DNA of 64,000 nt from Sinorhizobium alkalisoli (GCF_008932245.1 NZ_CP034911.1:1-64000); one strand, 5' to 3'. Shown: positions 29,257 to 38,171, numbered from the stretch's first letter. Numbers and translations: made by a program. Notes: generated by a model not told the origin, from the sequence alone.

Positions 29257-29720
29257 GGAGCAATCCTCACTCGGTGACCTGCAAACACGAAGCGTTTATC
29301 TAGGCGGTACTTGACCAGATAGCCGATTGTCAGACCAATGGCAGCACCCAAGTCACGCATCAGCTCAGTTCTCCAGACCCACCAGCAAGCCGCCTCAGCA
29401 CTCCAGAAAATGATTGTGGTGAGGGCGCCCACTGCCGTATAGAGTGAGAACTTCCACCCATCGTTTTTGAGGCCGATTTCCTGATCGTCGAAAATCCAAA
29501 ACTTGTCGAGCACGTATTTGATCATCAGCCCGGCAATGGTGCCTACGCTCATGGCAAGCACAAAAATGGCGCTCGTATTCCCGAACTGAAGGACGGAATG
29601 TTGCATGGTGACATTGACCACCATTGCGATGGCGGCGAATGCCGCATAGCGTAACGCTAGACCTTGCCGTTTCACCTCAGCACTCCGCCTGCAACGAAGA
29701 CCAGAATGATCGCTAGGCAT
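29253..29720 (-). CDS. GtrA-family membrane protein (NoeH-like)
   Basis: This 155-residue protein has four hydrophobic spans (FAAIAMVVNVTMQHSVLQFG, IFVLAMSVGTIAGLMIKYVL) and the family motifs KYVLDKFWIF and KYRLDKRFVF. GtrA proteins help move polyprenyl-linked sugars across the inner membrane. Here it would present prenyl-phospho-arabinose on the outer face. It overlaps the UbiA gene by about 49 bases and the DprE1-like gene by four. Confidence 0.82.
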   Translation of the reverse strand: MPSDHSGLRCRRSAEVKRQGLALRYAAFAAIAMVVNVTMQHSVLQFGNTSAIFVLAMSVGTIAGLMIKYVLDKFWIFDDQEIGLKNDGWKFSLYTAVGALTTIIFWSAEAACWWVWRTELMRDLGAAIGLTIGYLVKYRLDKRFVFAGHRVRIAP

Positions 29721-30835
29721 ACCTGGCTGGTCCGATCCTTCGCGGCGTAGATCACCGGGTCGTCATGCATGTTGCCGCGGTGCGACACCATCACTGTGCG
29801 GGTGATCCAATAGAGCAGGATTGCGCAGACGCCCCACAGCATTTGAGGATGGGGATAGAGCTCCATTACGACAGGCGAATTCACATAATATGTCATCACC
29901 AGCACAGATACGTACCCCGCCCCAACCGCGATCATGGAGATGATTGGCAGGTCGTTGACGTGGTAACCTCGACCCGTAGCCTGCAGACTGCCACGCTCGG
30001 CGCCGTCAACCAATTCACTTTGTCGCTTCACCGCGGCTAACGACAGAAAAAAGAACACTGAAAAGGCAATGAGCAAGACCGATAACGGAGTTGATGTCGC
30101 GATTCCACCGGCAACGATGCGAATGGTGTAGAGACCTGCGAGAATACAGATATCGATGACAATGCGTCGTTTCAAATGCAGGGAATAGGCCGTGGTCACA
30201 AGGAAATAGCCCGCCACCGCCAGGAAAAAGCCCCAGCCGATGAACATTGCTATCAGTCCGCCTGGAAGAATGAGCCCCGCTGCCATCCAGGTTCCGTGTG
30301 CGGTGGGGATGCTATGTGAGGCAAACGGGCGGTACCGCTTGCGCGGATGCGCCCGATCTGCGCAGACATCAAGGAGATCGTTCATGACATAAACGCTAGA
30401 AGCCACCAAGCTGAAGCAGACGAACGCTTCCAGTGATAAGAGGAGCGTCGGCCAATCGAGTTTATGTGCAGCGAGGGCCGGCAAGAACACCAATACATTC
30501 TTCAGCCATTGGTGCGGCCGAAATGCATTGACGTAGTGCTTGAAGGACCTCGCTTCAGCTATAGGCGTTTCCGACACTGTCTGGCCACCCCCGCAATGGG
30601 TATCGGCGAACCCATCGCAGGCATCAGACTTACCGTCGAGCGTTGCGGCAACATCATTTGCCCGGGCGTGCTCAAAACCATAGGGCGCGACCGTAAACAC
30701 CAGCGGCCGAACTGTTCTCTTGAATACCGTGGAGTTAAATGCGTGGTGGGTGATGCGGGGCTCGAACCCGATGGTCCCAGTGTCACCTGGACTCGGGTGT
30801 ACATGAGCCTTCTCGTCTTTGCTGCCGCCACTCAT
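29672..30835 (-). CDS. UbiA-family prenyl-phosphate phosphoribosyltransferase (NoeC-like)
   Basis: From about residue 100 this is a UbiA protein resembling decaprenyl-phosphate phosphoribosyltransferase: NAFRPHQWLKNVLVFLPALA, the metal motif VMNDLLDVCADRAHPRKRYR (N-D-x2-D-x3-D) and YSLHLKRRIVIDICILAG with the second aspartate, in about eight spans. It would load ribose-5-phosphate from PRPP onto polyprenyl phosphate, the first step to prenyl-phospho-arabinose. The first ~95 residues match nothing I know. A GTG at 30577 would give a normal ~300-residue protein, so the start is doubtful. Azorhizobium noeC is the known Nod-factor counterpart. Confidence 0.82.
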   Translation of the reverse strand: MSGGSKDEKAHVHPSPGDTGTIGFEPRITHHAFNSTVFKRTVRPLVFTVAPYGFEHARANDVAATLDGKSDACDGFADTHCGGGQTVSETPIAEARSFKHYVNAFRPHQWLKNVLVFLPALAAHKLDWPTLLLSLEAFVCFSLVASSVYVMNDLLDVCADRAHPRKRYRPFASHSIPTAHGTWMAAGLILPGGLIAMFIGWGFFLAVAGYFLVTTAYSLHLKRRIVIDICILAGLYTIRIVAGGIATSTPLSVLLIAFSVFFFLSLAAVKRQSELVDGAERGSLQATGRGYHVNDLPIISMIAVGAGYVSVLVMTYYVNSPVVMELYPHPQMLWGVCAILLYWITRTVMVSHRGNMHDDPVIYAAKDRTSQVCLAIILVFVAGGVLR

Positions 30836-30850
30836 AGTATCCTCTCACTT

Positions 30851-30930
30851 TGAGCCAAAATGGCATCAAGCTGGCCTGCAAAAAAACATCCAGTTGAGCA
30901 CCATAGAAATGGTCCAGTCGGAAGGCCGAT
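30851..30930 (+). repeat. MocR-promoter-like repeat, copy 1
   Basis: It contains CATCAAGCTGGCC, AAACATCCAGTT and GTCCAGTCGGAA in the same order and nearly the same spacing as at 35511-35590. It lies between the noe nod box and the UbiA gene and has no regulator next to it. Confidence 0.65.
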
Positions 30931-31024
30931 CCGAACTCAGTATCTGCCTGGTTGCGATGAGACCAACTGGTTCGACGGAGCGGCCTCACCACATTAGAAG
31001 CTTCTGCTATGCAAGATTGAACAG

Positions 31025-31074
31025 AATCAGGAAAATTGATTGTTTGGATGGTTGGCATTCACACTATGGATACA
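31025..31074 (-). promoter_or_regulatory. nod box of the arabinosylation operon
   Basis: On the minus strand ATCCATAGTGTGAAT, a 7-base spacer and ATCCAAACAATCAAT followed by TTTCC match the nod box layout. In both half-sites the final GAT is AAT. Spacing equals that of the other two boxes. It lies about 190 bases before the UbiA gene (long start) or 450 bases before the GTG at 30577. Confidence 0.85.
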
Positions 31075-31263
31075 AGCGAATTGTTTTCAGCACGGAACTA
31101 GCAGTTGAAGGAAGCGAAAATGGCCGGCGACCGAAACCACTGGACTACTTGATCTGGCGGATCTTCGGATTGATCAGTTCGGTAACCAGCCAGCGGGGCC
31201 GGAAGTTCTAAGAGTATGCTCAATCAATAGTTATCCTTTCTGGGCTCGCGCGATTTGCTCTTG

Positions 31264-31971
31264 CCGTTTGCCGGATTGATGCGATCAAGAGCCAAGCCTC
31301 CGATGAGGCGATTGACGCTTCCCAGTCCTAGTCGAGCCGCAGGCATGGCCCAGCCATGCGAAAGTCCGCTCCACGATCCAGCGCTTGGGCAAAACGGCGA
31401 ACTCCTTGGCCTTGTCTGAGCGCTTCACGATTTCCAGGACCAAGCCTTCGATGGGGCAGCGCTGCATAGTGCTGTCGGCAAAGAGCTTTTCCGCCGTGGA
31501 AAGCTCGTTGTGGCAATCTCGATCGGGCCGAGTGCGCCGTCGGGGTCCTGAACGCTCGCCTCGGGCACGATCCCCCTCGAGTATGTTGGCCGCCGTATCG
31601 GTGACGAGTGGCGCTTGCGCCCCTTGATCTTCTTGCCTGCATCAAGGCCGCGCGTGCCGCCGCCAATCGCCTTCACCGAGCGGCTGTCGATAATGCCGGC
31701 GTCGGCTCGAATTTCCAGCCCTCAAGCAAGCGGCTAGAGAGCTAGCGACAGCCGGTGACACGTTGACCGACGCGAGCAGACCCGCAGTCGCGGCCAGCGG
31801 TAGAAACGGCGCTGCACCGTCGTAAACGGCGGAAAATCCCTGGGCAGAAGCCGCCATTGATAGCCCGACGCGGCAAGACACTGAATTGCATTCCATATCG
31901 TGCGCAAATCGTCGGACACATAGACGTCCGACCTTGCAGCAGCGCGCCAGAAAAGACGCGACAATCGCCAT
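31264..31971 (-). pseudogene. IS5-family transposase remnant
   Basis: Pieces in several frames read SDDLRTIWNAIQCLAASGYQ and WRLLPRDFPPFTTVQRRFYR (N-terminal part), [22 protein letters not shown] (catalytic middle) and [18 protein letters not shown] (catalytic end). They are in family order but broken by several frame changes. The last residues are replaced near 31330. Confidence 0.8.
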
Positions 31972-32318
31972 GCCCCCGGGTTGCAGTCACTTGCACGACA
32001 TAGTTCGGGCTTGTCTTATGAGGGAGAGTGGTTTCGGGTCCAGGGCATCCGATTCTCCGCAGTCTTTGCTAACCGCAGCGAATTCCCACCAGCCGAAATC
32101 ACTCACTTTGATTTTCGGTCAGGCTCTAACGATCCAATGGATACTTCCACTTCACTCTCAAAGCACAGCGACCCGGCGGGAAGGGTGTGCAGAGTAGCCG
32201 GAGCCCGATGTTGCCTGATCTACGACCGCCTCATCCGCACCGGGAGCAGGAACAGCGCAACAACGGCGGCCAGCACCCGCGCCAAAAATTCTCGACCGCA
32301 GCCTGCGTGTCCCCTGCC
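31972..32318. other. Intergenic stretch between IS5 remnant and oafA-like gene
   Basis: No supported gene or recognisable element. Short open frames on the plus strand have unlikely composition. Confidence 0.5.
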
Positions 32319-34307
32319 TCAGTTGGTCGGTGTGCCGGCATTCATAGTTCCAAAGAGCGCCCGCTGAAGCGGCGCGGCAAGCGTCGCCGCAAAAGGGGTC
32401 GCGATGTGGTGGCGGTCGCGGAAAGTCAGCTTGCCGCCAATCATGGCGGGGCAGGTCGTTCTGTTGCAGAATAGGTCGGTGATGTCGACGTAAGAGGCAT
32501 TCCCGATATCCGAAATGGCCTTCCTTTCCGCGTCCGGGATCGTCTCTTCCATCGCCCCGCTGCGCGGCGTGTCACAGGTCTCGGGTGCCCTTTTTTGCCA
32601 GAGCGCGCGCGCGACGCATTTGTCGAGATAGGCCTTGTGCACGGGCCCATCCCGGAGCACGGCGATCTTTGTGACAACGCTTCCCAGGGCGTCCACGGTC
32701 CTGCGGAGCCCCCGAGCCCATGTGGCGGCGTCGATCTGGTGGGCAGATATGACGTTGACGTCATTCTTGACGTAGGCCGAGGAATATTCCGAAATGATCA
32801 CCATGTCGGGCTTGCGTGTGGCAATCTCGCGCATCGCGAGCTGCCGCCATCGATCGCATTCCTCGTAATTTCGCATGAGCATCGAATTCCAGATCGTGAT
32901 GTCCGCCGCCGGGCAGGAAGATTTCAGATAGGTGACGAGCTGCCACTGGTTACTTTTGGCGATGCTGATCAGCGGCGTCGACCAGTGGTCGGCATGTGAA
33001 TCCCCGAAGAGAACGATCGTCTTGCCGGGGTTTTTGGCGCCGAATTCACAGGGTTTGGGCTGCACCTGTTGGGCGTTGAGAAGACAGCCATCGTCGAACT
33101 GCCGGGCGGACGAATCGCGCTCAGCGCTTCGGAGGATAAGATTCTGCTGGGGATCGATGTTGTAATTGGCCACCCGCGCGCTTCCATAGGCTGCCGCTGC
33201 GCCACACGCGGTCAGAAGCGCGGCAAAACCGAGGGAGCGGCTCGTCCTTGCCAACAGCCAGGGATTCCTCCGCATCGGGTTTTCGACGAAGCGGTAGCTG
33301 AAGACTGAGAGGCCTAGGATCAGCGCGAGGCACAGGAACCGTTCGAAGATAGTGAGCTCGGGTTTCAAGATGCTGGAATAGACGATCACCGGCCAATGCC
33401 AGAGGTAAAGCGAATAGGATATCCGTCCGAGCCACTGCAGCGGCGGTAGCGAAAGAAGGACTTGCGGTCCCGCCGGTCCCGGCCGTGTGCCGCTGAGAAG
33501 CACCATCACTGTGCCGGCCACCGGAACCAGAGCAGTCAGTCCTGGAAAGGGCACGTCCTCTGACATGCCGAGATAGGCCGTCACGATCAGGCCGATTCCG
33601 GTCCAGCCAAAGACGGGCGTCAGCCGAAAGCGCTTGGCCGCTTCCTTGGAGATCATCGAGGCGAGTCCTCCGCAGGCGAACTCCCACGCCCTGAACGGTG
33701 CAAAGTAAAATGCCCACGGTTGGGATATGGCGGTATAGCGCCAGCAGAAGGCGAAGGAGATGACGCCCACTAGCGCCATTGGGAGGAAAAGCCCGTATCT
33801 GCCGGGGCGGAGCCGTGCAAAAAGCAGCAGCAGGACCGGCCAGACGAGATAGAATTGCTCCTCAATCGAGAGCGACCAGAAATGGATGAACGGATTGTTA
33901 AACGCGTCCGGGGCGAAATAGTCGGCGGCCCAGCTGATAAGCCACATATTAATCATATAGGCGGACGCGTAGAACGACTCCTTGGAATAGAGCTGCTGCT
34001 CGGGCGGAGAAAGAATGAAGTAGCCGAAGAAGAGCGTCGCCAGGATGACGAAACAGGATGCAGGAAGAAGCCGGCGAGCTCGTCGCGCGTAAAACCGCAG
34101 GAAGTCGAGCGAGCCGGTTCGCTCGATTTCCAGGTGGATGTGCCTGGTGATGAGATAGCCAGATATGACGAAGAAGATATCGACACCGACAAAGCCGCCG
34201 GGCACACTGGTCACGCCAAAGTGAAATGCGATTACTCCCGAAACGGCAAGGGCACGCAGCCCCTCGATATCCATTCGGAAATGATGTGGTTCAGTTCGTG
34301 CAGCCAT
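32319..34307 (-). CDS. OafA/YrhL-type acyltransferase with SGNH domain
   Basis: This 662-residue protein has an N-terminal acyltransferase-3 domain of about ten spans, starting RMDIEGLRALAVSGVIAFHF and GGFVGVDIFFVISGYLITRH. A C-terminal SGNH hydrolase-like domain follows, with VLFGDSHADHWS (catalytic serine) and FRDRHHIATPF (Asp and His). Such proteins O-acetylate polysaccharides or peptidoglycan outside the inner membrane. It is co-directional with nodD and starts 93 bases after the nodD stop. NodX and NolL, which acetylate Nod factors, are shorter and lack the SGNH domain, so a surface-polysaccharide target is more likely. No nod box lies in front. Confidence 0.85.
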   Translation of the reverse strand: MAARTEPHHFRMDIEGLRALAVSGVIAFHFGVTSVPGGFVGVDIFFVISGYLITRHIHLEIERTGSLDFLRFYARRARRLLPASCFVILATLFFGYFILSPPEQQLYSKESFYASAYMINMWLISWAADYFAPDAFNNPFIHFWSLSIEEQFYLVWPVLLLLFARLRPGRYGLFLPMALVGVISFAFCWRYTAISQPWAFYFAPFRAWEFACGGLASMISKEAAKRFRLTPVFGWTGIGLIVTAYLGMSEDVPFPGLTALVPVAGTVMVLLSGTRPGPAGPQVLLSLPPLQWLGRISYSLYLWHWPVIVYSSILKPELTIFERFLCLALILGLSVFSYRFVENPMRRNPWLLARTSRSLGFAALLTACGAAAAYGSARVANYNIDPQQNLILRSAERDSSARQFDDGCLLNAQQVQPKPCEFGAKNPGKTIVLFGDSHADHWSTPLISIAKSNQWQLVTYLKSSCPAADITIWNSMLMRNYEECDRWRQLAMREIATRKPDMVIISEYSSAYVKNDVNVISAHQIDAATWARGLRRTVDALGSVVTKIAVLRDGPVHKAYLDKCVARALWQKRAPETCDTPRSGAMEETIPDAERKAISDIGNASYVDITDLFCNRTTCPAMIGGKLTFRDRHHIATPFAATLAAPLQRALFGTMNAGTPTN

Positions 34308-34400
34308 ATCGAAACTTCAATGCCCTATGTTGCGGTCTCACCGCATCAGTACCGTCGAAAAAGTACAGATTTTGATGGCAGCATGTGAAAGCAGGCTCTC

Positions 34401-35324
34401 CTATGCATTATGCGGTACCGCCATGCGTGACGCCTCCTCGATCAATATCTGGCGCATCCAGATACTGGCCGGATCACCGTTATGAAGTGCGGGCCACTGA
34501 ACTGCTTCCGTGAAAGCAGGAAGCGGCAGCGGAAGATTCATGAGCCGCAAGGGTATCGTTTTCTCAAAATACTTGACCAATCGTAAGGGCATAGTGGCGA
34601 TGCGATTTGTGCCGCTCAGCACCTGTGGTATCAAGCTAAGACCTTGTACGACCACTTCGACGCGTCTCTTGATCCCATGTTCGAGCAAGTACCATTCTTC
34701 GATCGAAGGCCTCGACGAACGCCCGTACATAACTGCGACGTGTCCCATCGACATGTATTGCTTGAAAGTGAGCTCCCGCGGTGCCGCGTTGTTGGTTGGA
34801 CAACTCACGCATACGAGTTTCTCGTCGAAAAGCTTCGCGGTGGGATGCGAGTTCGCCATAAACAGATCCGGTAGCAGGAGAAAATCAACTTCACCGCGCC
34901 GGAGGAGTTCGTTCGGGTCACTTTCGAGAGACAGAAGCTCGAAACTGACGGCAGGTGCTTCCCGGGCAACGCGGGCGATGACCCTATCAAGAAAAACAAG
35001 CGTCATGAAATCCGAAAGAAGGATCCTGAACCGACGGTCGGATTGAGCTGGGTTGAATGGCTCCCAAGAAATAATTGAGCATCGAATTTTCAGGAGAACG
35101 TCGCGCACCGCCGGGGCGAGTCCTTCGGCTCGCGGTGTGAGGCAAAGTTCACGACCGTTCATCGTGAACAGGTCATCGCGAAAATATTCTCTTAGCCGGC
35201 CCACGGCCGCGCTCATGGCGGGCTGACTGAGATTGATGTTGCGTGCCGCCACCGTAAGATTCCGTTCGGTCATCAGCGCGTCGAGTGCGACGAGAAGATT
35301 TAGATCAAGGCCTTTGAATCGCAC
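34401..35324 (-). CDS. nodD: LysR-type flavonoid-responsive activator NodD
   Basis: The protein starts [20 protein letters not shown] and contains the LysR helix-turn-helix [20 protein letters not shown] with [20 protein letters not shown], nearly invariant among NodD proteins. The rest is the ligand-binding domain, ending [18 protein letters not shown] chose the GTG at 35324 because NodD proteins begin at this RFKGLDLN; an ATG at 35336 adds four residues. NodD binds nod boxes and with host flavonoids activates the three nod operons here. The four nod/noe operons and nodD all read leftward. Confidence 0.93.
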   Translation of the reverse strand: MRFKGLDLNLLVALDALMTERNLTVAARNINLSQPAMSAAVGRLREYFRDDLFTMNGRELCLTPRAEGLAPAVRDVLLKIRCSIISWEPFNPAQSDRRFRILLSDFMTLVFLDRVIARVAREAPAVSFELLSLESDPNELLRRGEVDFLLLPDLFMANSHPTAKLFDEKLVCVSCPTNNAAPRELTFKQYMSMGHVAVMYGRSSRPSIEEWYLLEHGIKRRVEVVVQGLSLIPQVLSGTNRIATMPLRLVKYFEKTIPLRLMNLPLPLPAFTEAVQWPALHNGDPASIWMRQILIEEASRMAVPHNA

Positions 35325-35334
35325 GTTTGAAACC

Positions 35335-35349
35335 ATCCATGCTGTGGAT
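35335..35349. promoter_or_regulatory. Single NodD-type half-site at the nodD start
   Basis: ATCCATGCTGTGGAT is a perfect ATC-N9-GAT element that overlaps the ATG at 35336 and lies 10 bases before the GTG start. No second half-site with the 7-base spacer follows, so this is not a full nod box. Confidence 0.55.
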
Positions 35350-35510
35350 CTTTTTTCGGCTACCAATTTCGTGGAGATGCCATCGACCGCAACCGCTGTT
35401 GGCCAGCGCTCCGAACACGGCCGAAACAAGCGATGCGACGACCACGGCTCCCGCTACAAAGGCATGGTGGATGCCGGCCCTCAGTGCACGTCGATCGTAT
35501 CCCCTCTGCT

Positions 35511-35590
35511 TTGGCCCAGATTGGCATCATACTGGCCGGTAAGAAACATCCAGTTCGGCGGAAAGAAGGTAGTCCAGTCGGAAAAGCAAG
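35511..35590 (+). repeat. MocR-promoter-like repeat, copy 2
   Basis: It contains CATCATACTGGCC, AAACATCCAGTT and AGTCCAGTCGGAA just before a MocR-type gene remnant. Such direct and inverted CCAGT-containing sites are usual operators of MocR/GntR-PLP regulators. Copy 1 is at 30851-30930. Confidence 0.65.
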
Positions 35591-35596
35591 TGGCGA

Positions 35597-35900
35597 CCGG
35601 GCGCGCGCCCAAGATGGGTGCGCGCCGGACTTATGAAGCGATCAAGCATCAGATTCTCCGTCGCGTCTACGAAGCGGGAAGCCAGCTGCCATCCTCACGC
35701 AGCCTGGCGAATGGACTGCATGTGTCCCGGACAACGGTCACGGTCGTCTATGAACAACTTGCCGCTGAAGGTGCTTCTTGGAACTGCACCAGGGCGCGTG
35801 TCCACGCGGTCACGGCGTAGCAGCTGCGACAGCGCCTGCGAGACATCAAGGCTGCCGCTCTCGCGTTTGATATGCTCACGGCGCGCTTGGTAACACTCCA
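35597..35900 (+). pseudogene. MocR/GntR-type regulator, N-terminal remnant
   Basis: It encodes RRTYEAIKHQILRRVYEAGS, QLPSSRSLANGLHVSRTTVT and VVYEQLAAEG, the winged helix-turn-helix of MocR (GntR plus aminotransferase-like) regulators. A frame change near 35780 and a stop at 35820 end it. A later piece, LRQRLRDIKAAALAFDMLT, follows in another reading. The pyridoxal-phosphate-binding domain is missing. Confidence 0.7.
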
Positions 35901-36310
35901 TGTTCATACGCTCAATTCTGGGTACAGGCGCTCTTCACCTCTGGTCGCTCGATCACACCCCCCGTGATCTCCCGCACCTGCAGCTCGCTGATGAGGTCCA
36001 GGCGCCTCTGCATCCACTGTCATCCACTGGAAACGGTCTGATCCCGATCGGCCACACGCTGCATGATCGCCGACCTCGGTCAGACGCTCGCCGTCGCCGA
36101 GTCGAGCAGGGGAATATAGCCATCCCTGTTACGGAGTAGCAGTCGACGCCATCGAATGTGTTGATCTGCAGATCAAGATGCACGGGCGTAAAGGCTAGTC
36201 CGGCTTCGGTAAGGACAGTATGCGAGGCAAGCGAGCAAACGCCGGGGGAACCGCGAAATAATAGTTGCGCTGATAGAGCACGAGAATGTTTCCGTTAAGG
36301 CATAGTTATA
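35901..36310. other. Debris between MocR remnant and IS21 end
   Basis: No supported gene. Open frames on both strands (for example 35953-36183 minus) do not resemble any family I know. Confidence 0.45.
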
Positions 36311-36385
36311 AATTCCGAGGCAATCCGCCCCCCAATTCCGAGAATTAGTCGCCCCCTTGTTCCGAGATGATGCCGCCCCCTTCGG
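36311..36385 (+). repeat. IS21-type terminal repeats
   Basis: Three spaced copies of a unit of about 25 bases, each with TTCCGAG and CCGCCCCC or TCGCCCCC, lie just before the istA remnant. Multiple internal repeats at the ends are typical of IS21 elements. Confidence 0.65.
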
Positions 36386-36454
36386 AAGGGATGTGGCTTG
36401 GGTGCTCTGCCGGTGTGACGTTCCTTCCGTCGATGGTGACGAGGAAGGAACGGG

Positions 36455-37083
36455 ATGCCTGCGGAGAGACTGGAGATGCGGCGTGTCCGCGAGATACTGA
36501 GATATCGGGCAGAGCAAGGACTTGGCCACAAATCGATTGCGGTTCGGGTCGGGGCAGCGCCGTCGACGGTGCGCGAGACGCTACGGTGGGCGACGGCTGC
36601 GGGGCTTTCGTGGCCGTTGGATGACGCCGTGAGCGATGCCGTCCTGGAAGCGGCGCTCTACAAGGCGGCAGGGACGAAGACGGGTCATCGCCGGGCCCCC
36701 GAGCCGGACTGGGCCCGAGGTCCATCGCGAACTCAAGCGCAGGCATGTGACGCTGCAAATTCTCTGGGACGAATATATCTGCCGTCATCCCGACGGTTAT
36801 CGCTGCAGCCGGTATTGTGACCTTTATCGCGGCTGGGCGCTGAAGCTGCTGGTGACGATGCGGCAGGAGCACGCCGCCGGCGACAAGCTGTTCGTCGACT
36901 ATGCCGGCGACACGGTCACGGGGGTCGTTGATCGGCTGTCGGGCAAGAGGCGGCAAGCACACCTGTTCGTGGCCGTACAGCCTGTCTTATGCGCAGGCGC
37001 GCTGGACAGAGACACTACCCGACTGGGTCGAATGCCATGTTCAGGCGCTGGAGTTCTTCGGCGGTTCGCCGGCGCTTCTGGTT
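36455..37083 (+). pseudogene. istA: IS21-family transposase IstA, truncated
   Basis: It opens with RRVREILRYRAEQGLGHKSI and AVRVGAAPSTVRETLRWATA (helix-turn-helix), then in another frame VHRELKRRHVTLQILWDEYI, YRCSRYCDLYRGWALKL and DKLFVDYAGDTV (start of the DDE core), and finally QALEFFGGSPALLVPD. The gene is cut at the palindrome starting at 37084, before the last catalytic residue. No istB follows. Confidence 0.85.
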
Positions 37084-37113
37084 CCCGATTACGTGTCCGG
37101 ACACGTAATCGGG
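37084..37113. repeat. 30-bp perfect palindrome at an IS21/RIT junction
   Basis: The half CCCGATTACGTGTCC is followed directly by its exact reverse complement. It sits exactly where the IS21 coding sequence breaks off. Confidence 0.9.
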
Positions 37114-37127
37114 CTTTGTCCCGAACG

Positions 37128-37184
37128 GTTATGTGCCCCGCAGCTTGCTGAACCAAGTGTTCTTGACGACACGGGGCACATAAC
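37128..37184. repeat. 13-bp perfect inverted repeat beside the recombinase trio
   Basis: GTTATGTGCCCCG at 37128-37140 and its reverse complement at 37172-37184 are separated by 31 bases and end two bases before the last recombinase stop codon. It could be the terminal repeat of the RIT element or a terminator-like hairpin. Confidence 0.85.
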
Positions 37185-37186
37185 GA

Positions 37187-38171
37187 TCAGAGGTCGGCGA
37201 GCCATTCGAGAAGTTTCGGTTCGCTCTGCCAGACTGGCTTTCGGGGAGGTCCCACCGAAGAATTAGCAATCACCTGACAGGCATCAAGCGCCTCCTGCTT
37301 CATCCTGATGCTAATCTCGGCATATCGATTGGTCGTATCCAGGCTGACGTGGCCAAGCCAACCTCTTATGACGTTCACGTCGACGCCGGACTCGAGCAGG
37401 TGAACGGCCGTCGTGTGTCTCCAAACATGTGGAGATATGGACCTCTGTCCGTTGCCGATGCGAATGTTCCAACCATGACGCCGGACAAGCTTGTACAGGC
37501 CGAATCGCGTCAGCGGCTTGCCGACGTTGCTGAGGCACACGGGACTATCTGGCATGGCTGGCTGGCGTCGGTCGCGCAGCATCTCGCCAAGCAGGCGGGC
37601 AGTCTCCGGCCATAGTGGGCAGGTCCGCCACTTATCGCCCTTGCCGTGCAGGTTCACCCGCGGTGAAGAGTTCAAAACCAACTGATCGACGCTCAGTCCG
37701 ATGACTTCCGTTGCGCGGGCGCCCGTATTGTACAGAAACATGAGCAGCGCAGTGTCGCGGATGGACAGCTTCCCGCCGCGCGGCAATTTGTCGAAAAGAC
37801 GTTCGAGCTCGTCGCGTTCGAGATAATAGGTGGCTGTCGGCTGCGTGCGCTTCCTTGGGATGGCGGCGACGCGTTCGGCCTCCGGCAGCACCATCGGTTC
37901 CCGACCCCCGGCATAGGCGAAGAAGGGTTGTGTAACATCGCGAGCCGGTGGTTCCGTGCTCGGATGCCGTTGCCGCGCTCTGCTTCAAGATGGGCGAGAA
38001 AGGCTCGCGCGTTGTCGGCGCTGAGGTCGCTCAGCCTGAGCTTGCTAATCGGGCGTCGATTAACAACCGGATTCCGTCGCAGTAGCTCCGGATCGAAGTG
38101 GATGCCAGGCCCTTCTCGGCCTTGAGATGATGCTCGAAGAACTGATAGACGAGGTTGCCGACGGACCTCAT
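37187..38171 (-). pseudogene. Third RIT tyrosine recombinase, frameshifted
   Basis: From the ATG at 38171 (MRSVGNLVYQFFEHHLKAEK) the order of blocks is normal: LSDLSADNARAFLAHLEAER, then after a frame change YYLERDELERLFDKLPRGGK and LLMFLYNTGARATEVIGLSV with the first catalytic arginine. SPHVWRHTTAVHLLESGVDV carries H-x2-R, and NVIRGWLGHVSLDTTNRYAE the last His and Tyr. The catalytic half is intact in one frame. The start overlaps the stop of the middle recombinase by four bases. Confidence 0.8.

Noticed and set aside
34510..35046. Plus-strand open frame opposite nodD
   Set aside because: Antisense to an unambiguous LysR-type gene.
35335..35375. Full nod box upstream of nodD
   Set aside because: Only one ATC-N9-GAT half-site is present; the second half-site and the conserved ATTTT tail are missing.
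36311..36385. Possible CRISPR-like array of short repeats
   Set aside because: Only three imperfect units without spacers of constant length, directly before istA; they fit IS21 end repeats.
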